NCBI GenBank assembly: GCA_021228405.1
Contig: JAJQRF010000017.1
Span: 1 to 57,342 of the forward strand
Length of the DNA stretch: 57,342 nt
From: Pyrinomonadaceae bacterium
Lineage (GTDB): Bacteria; Acidobacteriota; Blastocatellia; Pyrinomonadales; Pyrinomonadaceae
Direction of reading: 5' to 3'
The number at the start of each line of letters is the position of its first letter. Positions within the stretch are counted from its first letter, which is position 1. The position numbers and the translations under genes were made by a program. The notes below the pieces were generated by a model, which ran no database searches, was not told the origin of the DNA, and saw only the letters and a list, made by a program, of their open reading frames with translations. Positions 36,021 through 44,486 of this stretch are shown here, piece after piece.

Positions 36021-37127
36021 ATGTCCGATACAAATTTAAAGAAAACGCCGCTCAATGAAGTTCATCGCAATTCGGGCGGGAAAATGGTCGATTTCGGCGG
36101 TTGGGATATGCCGGTGCAATACACGGCGGGCGTGATCGCCGAGCATTTGGCGACGCGTGAAAAGGTCGGTCTGTTCGACGTTTCGCATATGGGCGAAATC
36201 TGGGTCGAAGGCGCGGACGCGATCGCGTTCGTCAACAAACTGACGACCAACGATGTCACGAAATTGGTTGATGGTCAGGCGCATTATTCGGCTTTGACGA
36301 ATGATAACGGCGGCGTGGTTGACGATTTATTGGTTTACCGTTTCGATCAGGACAAACTTTTGCTCGTCGTCAATGCCGGCACGACCGACAAGGATTGGGA
36401 CTGGATTACCTCGCACAAGGCGGACGAAAACATCACGCTGACCAATGCGAGCGCGGATTATTGCCAGATTGCGATTCAAGGTCCGAAGGCGTTGGAAATC
36501 GCGCAGAAATTTACCGATATTAATTTGTCGGAAATCAAATATTATCATTTCACGGTCGGCACGTTTAACGGCGTTGACGCGATCATTTCGCGGACGGGCT
36601 ACACGGGCGAGGACGGTTTCGAGATTTATGCGAACAAAGATTTTGCCGAAAAGTTGTGGAACGATTTTATCGAAGCGGGTGCGGAACACGGAATTTTGCC
36701 GTGCGGTCTGGCGGCGCGGAACACTTTAAGACTGGAAGCCGCGATGTCGCTTTACGGTCACGAGCTTTCGGACGACATTTCACCGCTCGAAGCGGGTTTG
36801 GGCTGGATTTGCAAATTGAACAAAGGCGACTTTACGGGACGCGAACATCTTGCAAAACTCAAGGAAGACGGCGTGAAACGCAAGATCGTCGGGTTTGAAG
36901 TGATCGATCGCGGCATTGCACGCGACGAAATGGAAGTCTACGTCGGCGATGAAAAAGTCGGTGTGGTCACGTCGGGTTCGCCCGCGCCTTTCCTGAAGAA
37001 AAATATCGGTTTGGCTTTTTTACCAACCGAGTTTGCAAAAAACGGGCAAGAAATTAAAATTGATGTCAGAGGTAAAAAATTAGCGGCGGTCGTTGTGCCG
37101 ACACCATTTTATAAAAGAAATCGTTAG
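36021..37127 (+). CDS. gcvT: Aminomethyltransferase, glycine cleavage T protein
   Basis: A 368-residue GcvT, which releases ammonia from the aminomethyl-lipoyl H protein and passes the methylene group to tetrahydrofolate. Typical segments include LNEVHRNSGGKMVDFGGWDMPVQY near the start (shown in part: GGKMVDFGGWDMPVQY), FDVSHMGEI, ISRTGYTGEDGFEIY and LEAGLGWICKLNKGDFTGRE. Length is standard. It heads the gcvT-gcvH-gcvPA group and is divergent from the GNAT-like pair. Confidence 0.95.
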   Translation: MSDTNLKKTPLNEVHRNSGGKMVDFGGWDMPVQYTAGVIAEHLATREKVGLFDVSHMGEIWVEGADAIAFVNKLTTNDVTKLVDGQAHYSALTNDNGGVVDDLLVYRFDQDKLLLVVNAGTTDKDWDWITSHKADENITLTNASADYCQIAIQGPKALEIAQKFTDINLSEIKYYHFTVGTFNGVDAIISRTGYTGEDGFEIYANKDFAEKLWNDFIEAGAEHGILPCGLAARNTLRLEAAMSLYGHELSDDISPLEAGLGWICKLNKGDFTGREHLAKLKEDGVKRKIVGFEVIDRGIARDEMEVYVGDEKVGVVTSGSPAPFLKKNIGLAFLPTEFAKNGQEIKIDVRGKKLAAVVVPTPFYKRNR

Positions 37128-37195
37128 TGGTTAGTTGTTCGTAGTTCGTTGATATTTTGTTCCCGCAACTAACCACGAACAACCGACAACGAACA
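37127..37195. repeat. Inverted repeat in the gcvT-gcvH spacer
   Basis: GTGGTTAGTTG (37127-37137) pairs with CAACTAACCAC (37166-37176), and further CGAAC/GTTCG-type complementarity continues. The right arm contains the 15-mer also seen between bshC and mutL. The hairpin may stabilise or process the polycistronic RNA. Confidence 0.65.
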
Positions 37196-37209
37196 AATTG
37201 CAAAATATT

Positions 37210-37599
37210 ATGTCAAACAACATTCCAGAAAATTTACGTTATTCAAAAGACCACGAATGGGTTTTGGTCGAAGGCGATATTGCGACGATCGGCATTACCG
37301 ATTATGCACAGCATTCGCTCGGTGATGTCGTCTATATCGATATGCCGCGTGTCGGCGATTCGTTCGGCGCGCACGAAGCTTTCGGCTCGGTCGAATCGGT
37401 CAAAGCCGTTTCCGAAGTTTTCACGCCGATCGCGGGCGAGATCACCGAAGTCAACGAAGGCTTGAACGACACGCCCGAAACGGTCAACTCCGACCCATAC
37501 GGCGGCGCGTGGTTCATCAAAGTCAAGATGGAAAATCCGCTCGAAGCCGACGGCTTGCTTTCATCCGAAGAATACGAAGAATACCTTTCAAATCAGTGA
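37210..37599 (+). CDS. gcvH: Glycine cleavage system H protein
   Basis: A 129-residue lipoyl carrier shuttling the aminomethyl group between P, T and L proteins. The lipoylation site is Lys65 in FGSVESVKAVSEV. The N-terminus LRYSKDHEWVLVEGDIATIG and PYGGAWFIKVKM near the C-terminus are typical. ATG 37210 is preferred over an in-frame TTG at 37198. Inverted repeats flank the gene on both sides. Confidence 0.95.
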   Translation: MSNNIPENLRYSKDHEWVLVEGDIATIGITDYAQHSLGDVVYIDMPRVGDSFGAHEAFGSVESVKAVSEVFTPIAGEITEVNEGLNDTPETVNSDPYGGAWFIKVKMENPLEADGLLSSEEYEEYLSNQ

Positions 37600-37605
37600 A
37601 TAACT

Positions 37606-37658
37606 GATAACGGATAACGGATAATTGAAATTTATTAACTATTCGTTATCCGTTATCC
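37606..37658. repeat. Inverted repeat in the gcvH-gcvPA spacer
   Basis: GATAACGGATAACG (37606-37619) pairs perfectly with CGTTATCCGTTATC (37644-37657). A second register shifted by 6 bp also pairs over 13 bp. The hairpin lies 7 bp after the gcvH stop and 15 bp before the gcvPA start. Confidence 0.75.
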
Positions 37659-37672
37659 ACTATCAACTAAAT

Positions 37673-39013
37673 ATGCGTTATATACCAAATTCACCCGAAG
37701 AGCGCGAAGAAATGCTCGAAGTCGTCGGGTTAAAGTCGGCTGATGAACTTTTCCGTTCGATTCCGTCCGACGTTCAGCTTAATCGTGCGTTGAACATTAC
37801 CGAACCGCTTGCCGAACCCGAAGTGATCGCGGCGATGGAAGCGATGGCGGACAAAAACACGGCATCGAAAAAGCCTTCGTTTTTAGGCGCGGGCGTTTAT
37901 TCGCATTACTCGCCGACGATCGTTGACCATCTGCTTCAGCGTTCGGAGTTTTTTACGAGCTACACGCCGTATCAGCCCGAAATTTCGCAAGGAACTCTGC
38001 AATATATTTTTGAGTTTCAAACGCTGATCGCGCAATTAACCGGAATGGACGTTGCCAACGCTTCGATGTATGACGGTTCGACCGCGACCGCCGAAGCCGT
38101 TTTGATGGCACAACGCGTCACGCGCCGCGACAAGGTTTTAATCGCCGAATCGGTTCATCCCGAATATATCGAGGTTACGAAAACTTACACGCAACACGGC
38201 GATACCGCGATTGAAACGATTTCATTCGACAAGGAATCGGGTCGCGTGGGCAAGCTCGACAAACTTGACGACAAAACCGCTTGCGTCGTCGTTCAATCGC
38301 CCAACTTTTTCGGCTGTGTCGAAGATTTACAGAGTTTGGCGGATAAAGTTCACGCAGTCGGCGCACTGCTGATCGTTGTCGTGACGGAAGCGATCTCGTT
38401 CGGACTTCTCAAAACGCCGGGCGAATGCGGTGCGGATATTGTTGTCGGCGAAGGACAGAGTTTCGGAATCCCGATGTCGTTCGGCGGTCCGCATCTCGGA
38501 CTTTTTGCCTGTAAAGAAAAATACGTCCGCAATATGCCGGGCAGACTCGCCGGAATCGCTTACGACAAAAACGGAAATCGCGGTTTCGTGTTGACTTTGG
38601 CAACCCGCGAACAGCACATCCGCCGCGAAAAAGCGACCTCGAACATCTGCACGAATCAGGGCTTGATCGCGCTCGCCGCGACGATCTATATGGAAGCGAT
38701 GGGCAAAAAAGGCTTGCAGGAAGTTGCCGCGCAAAACGCGCAGAAAGCCGCTTACGCGAAAAAGAAAATTGCCGGGATCGAAGGATTCGAGATCGCTTAT
38801 TCCGCGCCGACGTTCAACGAATTTGTCGTCCGTGCACCGAAAAACGCGGCTGAAATCCTTGAAAAACTCCGCACCGAAAACGGAATCGTCGGCGGTTTTG
38901 CCGTGTCGAAATATTACAGCGAAAGCGAAAACGATTTTCTCGTTTGCGTGACAGAAACGAATACGAAAGCACAGATCGACAGCCTGGTTGAAGCACTTGG
39001 TAAAAATTCATAA
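37673..39013 (+). CDS. gcvPA: Glycine dehydrogenase subunit 1 (P protein, alpha)
   Basis: A 446-residue first half of the split glycine decarboxylase. The start MRYIPNSPEEREEMLEVVGL is characteristic. SHYSPTIVDHLLQRSEFFTS (shown within limits), DGSTATAEAVLMAQRVTRR and GVGEGQSFGIPMSFGGPHLG-like segments match the family. The PLP lysine is on GcvPB. I use ATG 37673 rather than an upstream in-frame start inside the spacer hairpin. Confidence 0.94.
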   Translation: MRYIPNSPEEREEMLEVVGLKSADELFRSIPSDVQLNRALNITEPLAEPEVIAAMEAMADKNTASKKPSFLGAGVYSHYSPTIVDHLLQRSEFFTSYTPYQPEISQGTLQYIFEFQTLIAQLTGMDVANASMYDGSTATAEAVLMAQRVTRRDKVLIAESVHPEYIEVTKTYTQHGDTAIETISFDKESGRVGKLDKLDDKTACVVVQSPNFFGCVEDLQSLADKVHAVGALLIVVVTEAISFGLLKTPGECGADIVVGEGQSFGIPMSFGGPHLGLFACKEKYVRNMPGRLAGIAYDKNGNRGFVLTLATREQHIRREKATSNICTNQGLIALAATIYMEAMGKKGLQEVAAQNAQKAAYAKKKIAGIEGFEIAYSAPTFNEFVVRAPKNAAEILEKLRTENGIVGGFAVSKYYSESENDFLVCVTETNTKAQIDSLVEALGKNS

Positions 39014-39021
39014 TTAATTTT

Positions 39022-39224
39022 ATGGATACGTTTGGTCTAAACAATTTTGCCAAAATCTATTTTGCAGGGCTTTGCGTCATTGTAATTGCGGTTTTGGGAT
39101 TAGGTGTTTGGAGCATCAGATATTACATAAATAAAAACCGACTGAAAAGCGTTGCCCAAATTGTGCTGAGATTTTGAAGTTTGAAGATAATTTTTGCGAT
39201 CATTGCGGCAGAGATTTACCCTGA
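39022..39224 (+). pseudogene. Frameshifted membrane-anchored zinc-ribbon small protein
   Basis: Beginning at ATG 39022 (8 bp after gcvPA) the frame encodes FAKIYFAGLCVIVIAVLG, a single TM segment, then runs to a stop at 39175-39177 (51 residues). In the adjacent frame, just after the A5 run at 39133-39137, the sequence reads KRCPNCAEILKFEDNFCDHC and then GRDLP-stop (stop 39222-39224), a classic CxxC-CxxC zinc ribbon. One extra A in the run would join both parts into a protein of about 66 residues. So this is either a real frameshift, a sequencing indel, or a slippage event. AAA AAC is partly slippery but lacks the canonical A before it. Confidence 0.75.
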
Positions 39225-39253
39225 TTTTTTATCCAATGGAGCGTTTATAAGTA

Positions 39254-40576
39254 ATGGAAAACCCATTCGCTCGTGATTTTGATCGGCGAAAATTCTTGAG
39301 TTCGGTCGGCAAAGGTTTCGGAATGATGGCTTTGTCATCAACTCTGGTCGGTTCGTTATTTGAAAAATTACAGGCAAAAACCCGTGAGGTTGAGCATCTT
39401 TCGGCTGAACAAGCCGCAATGGATGAAGATTACTGGGCTGGCGTTCAGCAGGCGTTTTCGGTTACACGCGGAATCGTTAATCTGAATAACGGCGGCGTTT
39501 CGCCTTCTCCGCGAATGGTCACGGAAGCGTTTGTCCGTTACACGTGGCAACAGGAAGATGCGACGGCTTATACGATGTGGCAGCTTCTTGAACCGCAATC
39601 GGAAACGATCAGAACGGGACTCGCGGAAATTTTCGGTTGCGACGCGGAAGAGATCGCCATTACGCGCAACGCTTCGGAATCGCTCGAAACTTTGCTGATG
39701 GGAATGGATTTTAAAGCGGGCGACGAGATTCTTTCGACGACACAGGATTATCCGCGAATGCTGACGACCTTGCGCCAACGCGAAATGCGCGAGGGTTTGA
39801 AGCTGAATTTAATAAAAGTTCCCGTCGCGCCGAAGGATGTCGACGATCTGGCAACGCCGTTTGAACGCGCGATCACGCCGAAAACGAAATTGATTTTGAT
39901 TTCGCATCAGATAAATCTGACGGGACAGATTATGCCCGTCAAAAAAGTTTGCGAAATGGCGCGAAGCAAAGGCATCGAAACGATCGTTGACGGCGCGCAT
40001 TCGTTCGCGCAATTCGATTTTAAACAGTCCGATCTCGGTTGCGATTATTTCGGGACTTCCCTGCACAAATGGCTTTACGCTCCGAAAGGAACGGGAATGC
40101 TTTACGTCAAAAAAGATAAAATTCCGAAAATCTGGGCGTTGATGGCTTCGGAAGACAGAAATAAAAACGATATTAGAAAATTTGAAGAGATCGGCACACA
40201 TTCCGCCGCGATGCGGCTGGCAATCGGTGAAGCGGTTTTGTTCCACAACGCAATCGGCGGAAAACGCAAGGAAGCGCGTCTGCGATATTTGTCGCGTTAT
40301 TGGATGAACAAATTGAAAGACGTTCCGAAAGTTGGTTTTAATACTTCGTTCGACGACGCGCAAAGCTGTGCGATCGGAAATTTCAAAATTGAAGGCATCG
40401 ATCCCGTGCAGATCGGCAGTTATCTGATGGCGAAGCACAAGATTTTTACAACGCCGATCGTGCACGAAGAATTTACGGGCATTCGCATCACGCCGAACGT
40501 TTACACGACGCTTTGGGAACTCGACAGATTTTGCGAAATCGTCGCAGGAATTGCGAAAAACGGTTTGCCGAAATGA
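39254..40576 (+). CDS. Tat-exported class V aminotransferase-like protein
   Basis: A 440-residue PLP-dependent fold-type I protein. The N-terminus has a twin-arginine signal (FDRRKFLSSVGKGFGMMALS), so it is probably exported folded by the Tat system. The aminotransferase/isopenicillin-N-epimerase-like domain has NNGGVSPSP, TRNASESLETLLMG, IVDGAHSFAQFDF and the PLP lysine Lys272 in TSLHKWLYAPKGTG. Exported class V aminotransferases are uncommon outside this lineage. It lies between gcvPA and gcvPB, so its reaction could touch an amine metabolite, but no substrate is evident. Confidence 0.85.
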   Translation: MENPFARDFDRRKFLSSVGKGFGMMALSSTLVGSLFEKLQAKTREVEHLSAEQAAMDEDYWAGVQQAFSVTRGIVNLNNGGVSPSPRMVTEAFVRYTWQQEDATAYTMWQLLEPQSETIRTGLAEIFGCDAEEIAITRNASESLETLLMGMDFKAGDEILSTTQDYPRMLTTLRQREMREGLKLNLIKVPVAPKDVDDLATPFERAITPKTKLILISHQINLTGQIMPVKKVCEMARSKGIETIVDGAHSFAQFDFKQSDLGCDYFGTSLHKWLYAPKGTGMLYVKKDKIPKIWALMASEDRNKNDIRKFEEIGTHSAAMRLAIGEAVLFHNAIGGKRKEARLRYLSRYWMNKLKDVPKVGFNTSFDDAQSCAIGNFKIEGIDPVQIGSYLMAKHKIFTTPIVHEEFTGIRITPNVYTTLWELDRFCEIVAGIAKNGLPK

Positions 40577-40599
40577 TAAAATGATTTCGAGGTAATATT

Positions 40600-40821
40600 A
40601 TGCCAGCAAGCACTTTAATAAAAATTGAAATGCCTTTTTCGAGCAGTCAATTTGCATTACCGAAAGGTGTAAGCAATCGTCTTCAAGAATTACTCGATCG
40701 GCAGGATCGCGGTGAAAAATTGACCAAAGCTGAAAAAAAAGAAGCCGAAGGATTAGTTGATTTAGCAGAAATGCTTTCGCTTTTGCGTTTACGTTCGGAG
40801 CGAGTCGGGCGCAAACCGTAA
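40600..40821 (+). CDS. Small protein paired with an HNH nuclease
   Basis: A 73-residue charged helical protein (LPKGVSNRLQELLDRQDRGE, then EGLVDLAEMLSLLRLRSERV). It is followed 3 bp later by an HNH nuclease. I recall similar short proteins beside HNH genes in cyanobacteria, which suggests a conserved pair, possibly an inhibitor or regulator of the nuclease. No domain is recognised. Confidence 0.65.
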   Translation: MPASTLIKIEMPFSSSQFALPKGVSNRLQELLDRQDRGEKLTKAEKKEAEGLVDLAEMLSLLRLRSERVGRKP

Positions 40822-40824
40822 GCG

Positions 40825-41235
40825 ATGAGAAATATTCCGACATTTTTGCGAAAACTCGTTATTCGCCGAGCCGGAAATATTTGTGAATACTGTCATCTGT
40901 CGCAGAAAGGTCAGGAAGCAACTTTTCATATTGACCATATAACTCCGATAGCTTCCGGCGGTGTAACAATCGCAGAAAATCTTGCTTTGGCTTGTGTTTC
41001 CTGTTCACTTCGTAAAAGTGCTAAGGAAACTGTTATTGATATTGAAACATCGCAGAAAGTAAAATTATTTCATCCGAGAATCGATATTTGGAATGAACAT
41101 TTTGAATGGCACGGCGTTGAAATAAAAGGTTTGACGGCTAAAGGTCGGGCAACTATCGAAACATTAAAACTAAATCGCCGTTTAATTTTAGCAATCAGAG
41201 AAGAAGAAACATTATTGGGGCGACACCCGAAATAG
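40825..41235 (+). CDS. HNH endonuclease family protein
   Basis: A 136-residue HNH nuclease. Cys20/Cys23 (CEYC) and a later CVSC form the structural zinc site. HIDH at residues 35-38 carries the catalytic His, and ENLALAC the HNH Asn. It starts 3 bp after the small protein and ends 6 bp before gcvPB, so the pair is embedded in the gcv transcript. A mobile or defence origin is possible but not shown; there are no flanking repeats. Confidence 0.85.
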   Translation: MRNIPTFLRKLVIRRAGNICEYCHLSQKGQEATFHIDHITPIASGGVTIAENLALACVSCSLRKSAKETVIDIETSQKVKLFHPRIDIWNEHFEWHGVEIKGLTAKGRATIETLKLNRRLILAIREEETLLGRHPK

Positions 41236-41241
41236 AATAAA

Positions 41242-42765
41242 ATGAGCATTAAAAAAGTTACACAGCATCCGACCCAGAACGAAGGATTGATCTTTGAGCG
41301 TTCGCAAACGGGACGCGTCGGTTATCGTCTGCCGAAACTGGACGTTGAAGAAACGAATCTCGATGAAATTCTTCCCGCTGAACTGCGCCGGACGGACGAT
41401 CTCGAAGGCGTGCCCGAAGTTTCCGAAGTTGACGTGATTCGTCATTTTACGCGCATTTCGACGTGGAATTATTCGATCGATCTCGGAATGTATCCGCTCG
41501 GTTCGTGCACGATGAAATACAATTCGCGTTTGAACGAAAAAACGGCGCGAATCGGCGGATTTACGGGACTTCATCCGCTTGCGCCCGAAACGGAATCGCA
41601 AGGTGCACTCGAATTGATCTATAAATTGCAGGAAGATTTGGCGGAAATCACCGGACTTCCGGGCGTTTCCCTGCAACCTGCCGCCGGAGCGCAAGGCGAA
41701 ATGACGGGCGTTTTGCTCATCCGCGCATTTTTGGACAAACGCGACGGCGAGGAATCGAAAAACCGCCGCGTGATGCTCATTCCCGACTCGGCGCACGGCA
41801 CGAATCCCGCCTCCGCCGCGCTTGCGGGTTTTACCGTTAAAACGATTAAATCGACCGCCGAAGGTCTGACCGATATGGAGCATCTCAAACAACTCTGCGA
41901 CGAAGGCGGAGTGGCGGGCTTGATGCTGACGAATCCGAACACGGTCGGAACTTTCGAGAAAAACATCAAGGAAATCTGCGAAATTATTCACGGTGCGGGC
42001 GGTCTGGTTTATATGGACGGCGCGAATATGAACGCGCTCGTCGGCGTAGCGCGTCCGGGCGATATGGGCGTTGACGTGATTCATCTGAATCTGCATAAAA
42101 CATTTTCGACTCCGCACGGCGGCGGCGGTCCGGGTTGCGGTCCGTGCTGTTGTTCGGCGGAACTCAAACCGTTTTTGCCGACTCCGCACATTGTCAAAGA
42201 CGGGGAAAATTACAAGCTTGAATACGACGTTCCCGAATCGATCGGTCGCGTCAAGGCATTTTTCGGAAACTTCGGAATGATGATCCGCGCGCTTTCATAC
42301 ATTTACACGCACGGCGCGGAAGGTTTGAAGGAGGCGACCGAAGCCGCCGTTTTGAATGCGCGTTACGTCGGCGAAATGCTCAAGGAAGATTTCGACAAAC
42401 CGTTCGATTCAGACCCGATGCACGAAGTCATTTTGTCGCACAAAAAACAATCGCGCAAAGGCGTTCACACGCTCGATATTGCGAAACGCCTGATCGATTA
42501 CGGTTTTCACCCGATGACGATCTATTTCCCGTTGATCGTCGAAGGCGCGATGCTCATCGAACCGACCGAATCGGTCGGCAGACAGGATTTGGATTCCTTT
42601 ATCGAAGCGATGAGGGACATCGCAAAAGAAGCGCAAGAAAACCCGCAACTCGTCATCGATGCGCCGCATTCGACCAGAATCGGGCGGCTCGACGAAGCGA
42701 CGGCGGCGAGAAAACCCGTTCTGCGCTGGAAACCCGATATGGAAACTTTGTCGAAAACCGCATAA
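41242..42765 (+). CDS. gcvPB: Glycine dehydrogenase subunit 2 (P protein, beta)
   Basis: A 507-residue second half of split glycine decarboxylase, carrying the PLP lysine. Lys286 in HLNLHKTFSTPHGGGGPGCG is the expected Schiff-base residue. SLQPAAGAQGEMTG and HGTNPASAALAGF are typical. Length matches the family. A terminator begins within its stop codon. Separation from gcvPA by about 2.2 kb of unrelated genes is unusual. Confidence 0.95.
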   Translation: MSIKKVTQHPTQNEGLIFERSQTGRVGYRLPKLDVEETNLDEILPAELRRTDDLEGVPEVSEVDVIRHFTRISTWNYSIDLGMYPLGSCTMKYNSRLNEKTARIGGFTGLHPLAPETESQGALELIYKLQEDLAEITGLPGVSLQPAAGAQGEMTGVLLIRAFLDKRDGEESKNRRVMLIPDSAHGTNPASAALAGFTVKTIKSTAEGLTDMEHLKQLCDEGGVAGLMLTNPNTVGTFEKNIKEICEIIHGAGGLVYMDGANMNALVGVARPGDMGVDVIHLNLHKTFSTPHGGGGPGCGPCCCSAELKPFLPTPHIVKDGENYKLEYDVPESIGRVKAFFGNFGMMIRALSYIYTHGAEGLKEATEAAVLNARYVGEMLKEDFDKPFDSDPMHEVILSHKKQSRKGVHTLDIAKRLIDYGFHPMTIYFPLIVEGAMLIEPTESVGRQDLDSFIEAMRDIAKEAQENPQLVIDAPHSTRIGRLDEATAARKPVLRWKPDMETLSKTA

Positions 42766-42819
42766 ATGCAAGCTATCTCAAAAACACTTATTTTTGAGAT
42801 AGCTTGCATTTTTATTTTA
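42764..42819 (+). terminator. Terminator overlapping the gcvPB stop codon
   Basis: A perfect 21-bp stem (42764-42784 with 42791-42811), 6-nt loop, followed by TTTATTTT. The stem starts inside the TAA stop. It makes the next gene's apparent upstream extension (from 42766) untenable. Confidence 0.92.
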
Positions 42820-42834
42820 AGAAAGAGGGAAAGA

Positions 42835-43245
42835 ATGATGGGAAATTTTGAAAATAATGACGAATGCGTAGAGTTTTTTTGTAGAGCCGTCAGTCATCTG
42901 GATGCGATTTCAGCGGCACATATCGAACGATTACTCAATATCGCCGCAATAGCGGCGAGAGAGTCGAATAACAACACGACCGCGCCCGAAAAGCTCATCG
43001 AGCAGCTTAAAACAACTGCCGAAGAAGCAAACCAAAATGCGCAAAAGCAGAAGAATGAACTTTACGAGAACGTAAAAAATTCGCTTGCCGATGAATCGGA
43101 AAATTCTTTCTGTAAAGTCGTCGAACGAAAAGTGCTCGTAGTGTTGGATAATAGCATCGCCAACCAACAACAATTAAACGTAATAGGAAACGCGATCTTG
43201 TCGCAAGCCGCGACGTTGCTTCTTACACCGAAAACGAAAGAATAA
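42835..43245 (+). CDS. Small helical protein of unknown function, weak RebB resemblance
   Basis: A 136-residue helical protein. I take ATG 42835 (ATGATG, preceded by GAGGGA), after the terminator, instead of the upstream extension through the hairpin. The C-terminal segment VLDNSIANQQQLNVIGNAIL, with a run of Ala/Gln and a final hydrophobic patch, loosely resembles RebB/R-body structural proteins. The match is short and uncertain. There is no signal peptide. The next gene, 14 bp downstream, is a secreted protein. Confidence 0.55.
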   Translation: MMGNFENNDECVEFFCRAVSHLDAISAAHIERLLNIAAIAARESNNNTTAPEKLIEQLKTTAEEANQNAQKQKNELYENVKNSLADESENSFCKVVERKVLVVLDNSIANQQQLNVIGNAILSQAATLLLTPKTKE

Positions 43246-43258
43246 TTTTATCAATAAT

Positions 43259-44449
43259 ATGAAAGCAGTAAGATTTTTTTCACTCTTGATGTCGGTAAGT
43301 CTTTTGACTTTACCGGCATTTATTTTTGCTCAATCGGGCAAAAAAATCGAGCAACCCGTGCCTGTCGTCGAAGCAGTTGCGCCAAAAACTTCCGACGAAG
43401 CCAAACCCGCCACGCAACTGGTAATAGCAAATGATTTTTCGCGTTATATCGAAGAATTGAACAAGCTCGGCAGTCTTAAGTATCGTGTCGAAAAGGCTTT
43501 TAATTATGGCGGCGACGCGGCGGATTCGCAAAAATTTGCGGCGGTGATGCGTTTGGACGAAGCGACTTACGAATATGACTGGCTGACCAGCCCGAACAAA
43601 AAATTTATCGAATCGCGCCTCAACGCCAAAGCCGAACAAGGATTTAATGCCGTTCAGATACTTCCGCTCAGTTCGTGCATCGACGGCATCACGCTCGACA
43701 GTGACCGAGTAGCCGTTCCCGCCGCCAACGAAGCCCTTTTACGGCTAACGAAAGGTGACGTTTTTTTGCTCGAACGACGCAACGGGAAAACAGCAAAAAC
43801 CAAGGAATACAAAGTAATCATCGGTAAAATCGGGCTTGGAAAAAGTCCGACGACCGAAATTCAAACCGCACTCGACAATGTTCCGGCGGGCTTTCAACCG
43901 TTCAGGATTTTGTTCGATAAATCGGGCACCTTTGACTTTGCCGTGTCGGTTTTGCTCGAAAAGGATTTGCAGAAAGAGAACAACGAAAAAGTGGAATATC
44001 GTTTTATCAAGGACGTGAACGGTTTTGAAAAGGAGATCAATACGTCAGCAAGCAACGGTTTCCAACTGATCGTGGGCAGAAGAATCGGGTTAGTGAAATT
44101 TGCCTTACTCGCCAAAGTTCCCGGCGACGCGGTTTCTTACATTTTGATCGATGCCGACAAATACGAAAAGGAAATGGCGAAAAAAGTAACGCCCGCCAAT
44201 ATTTACAAAGGAATGTTTCTCGGCGATACTTCGTGCGACGAACCCGAAACTAAAGGCGGTAAGCTCGTTTTTGCGCAAACTGCCGACGCGAATAAGAAAT
44301 TCGATTATAAATTTTTAAAATTGAGCGGCAAAAACCTTTATCCGACCGACGGCGATATGGTTGCCGCATTGAATAAACTATTGGCTCAAAACTACCGCAT
44401 CCGCGATATTTTTTACGCCGACGGCGCGACTTTAATTTTAGAGAAATAA
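43259..44449 (+). CDS. Secreted repeat protein (DUF4177-like units)
   Basis: A 396-residue protein with signal peptide (ends FIFAQS). The mature part consists of about four to five repeats of roughly 60-80 residues. Each has a strand-rich YxY/YRF start, a short helix (FIESRLNAKAEQGFNAVQIL, or EKEINTSASNGFQLIVG) and a strand end. This is the same motif as in 47508-48068, so the two are family members. The motif resembles the DUF4177 fold. Function unknown; it probably sits in the periplasm or is exported. Confidence 0.7.
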   Translation: MKAVRFFSLLMSVSLLTLPAFIFAQSGKKIEQPVPVVEAVAPKTSDEAKPATQLVIANDFSRYIEELNKLGSLKYRVEKAFNYGGDAADSQKFAAVMRLDEATYEYDWLTSPNKKFIESRLNAKAEQGFNAVQILPLSSCIDGITLDSDRVAVPAANEALLRLTKGDVFLLERRNGKTAKTKEYKVIIGKIGLGKSPTTEIQTALDNVPAGFQPFRILFDKSGTFDFAVSVLLEKDLQKENNEKVEYRFIKDVNGFEKEINTSASNGFQLIVGRRIGLVKFALLAKVPGDAVSYILIDADKYEKEMAKKVTPANIYKGMFLGDTSCDEPETKGGKLVFAQTADANKKFDYKFLKLSGKNLYPTDGDMVAALNKLLAQNYRIRDIFYADGATLILEK

Positions 44450-44486
44450 GTTTATATTTTTTTTAAGTGCCATAAACACAAAAACG

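Noticed and set aside
41212-42189. 325-residue minus-strand frame opposite gcvPB
   Set aside because: It is antisense to gcvPB, is Arg/His-rich as antisense frames usually are in this genome, and lacks motifs.
42766-42834. Upstream extension of the 42835 gene
   Set aside because: It would run through the gcvPB terminator hairpin; ATG 42835 has its own ribosome binding site.
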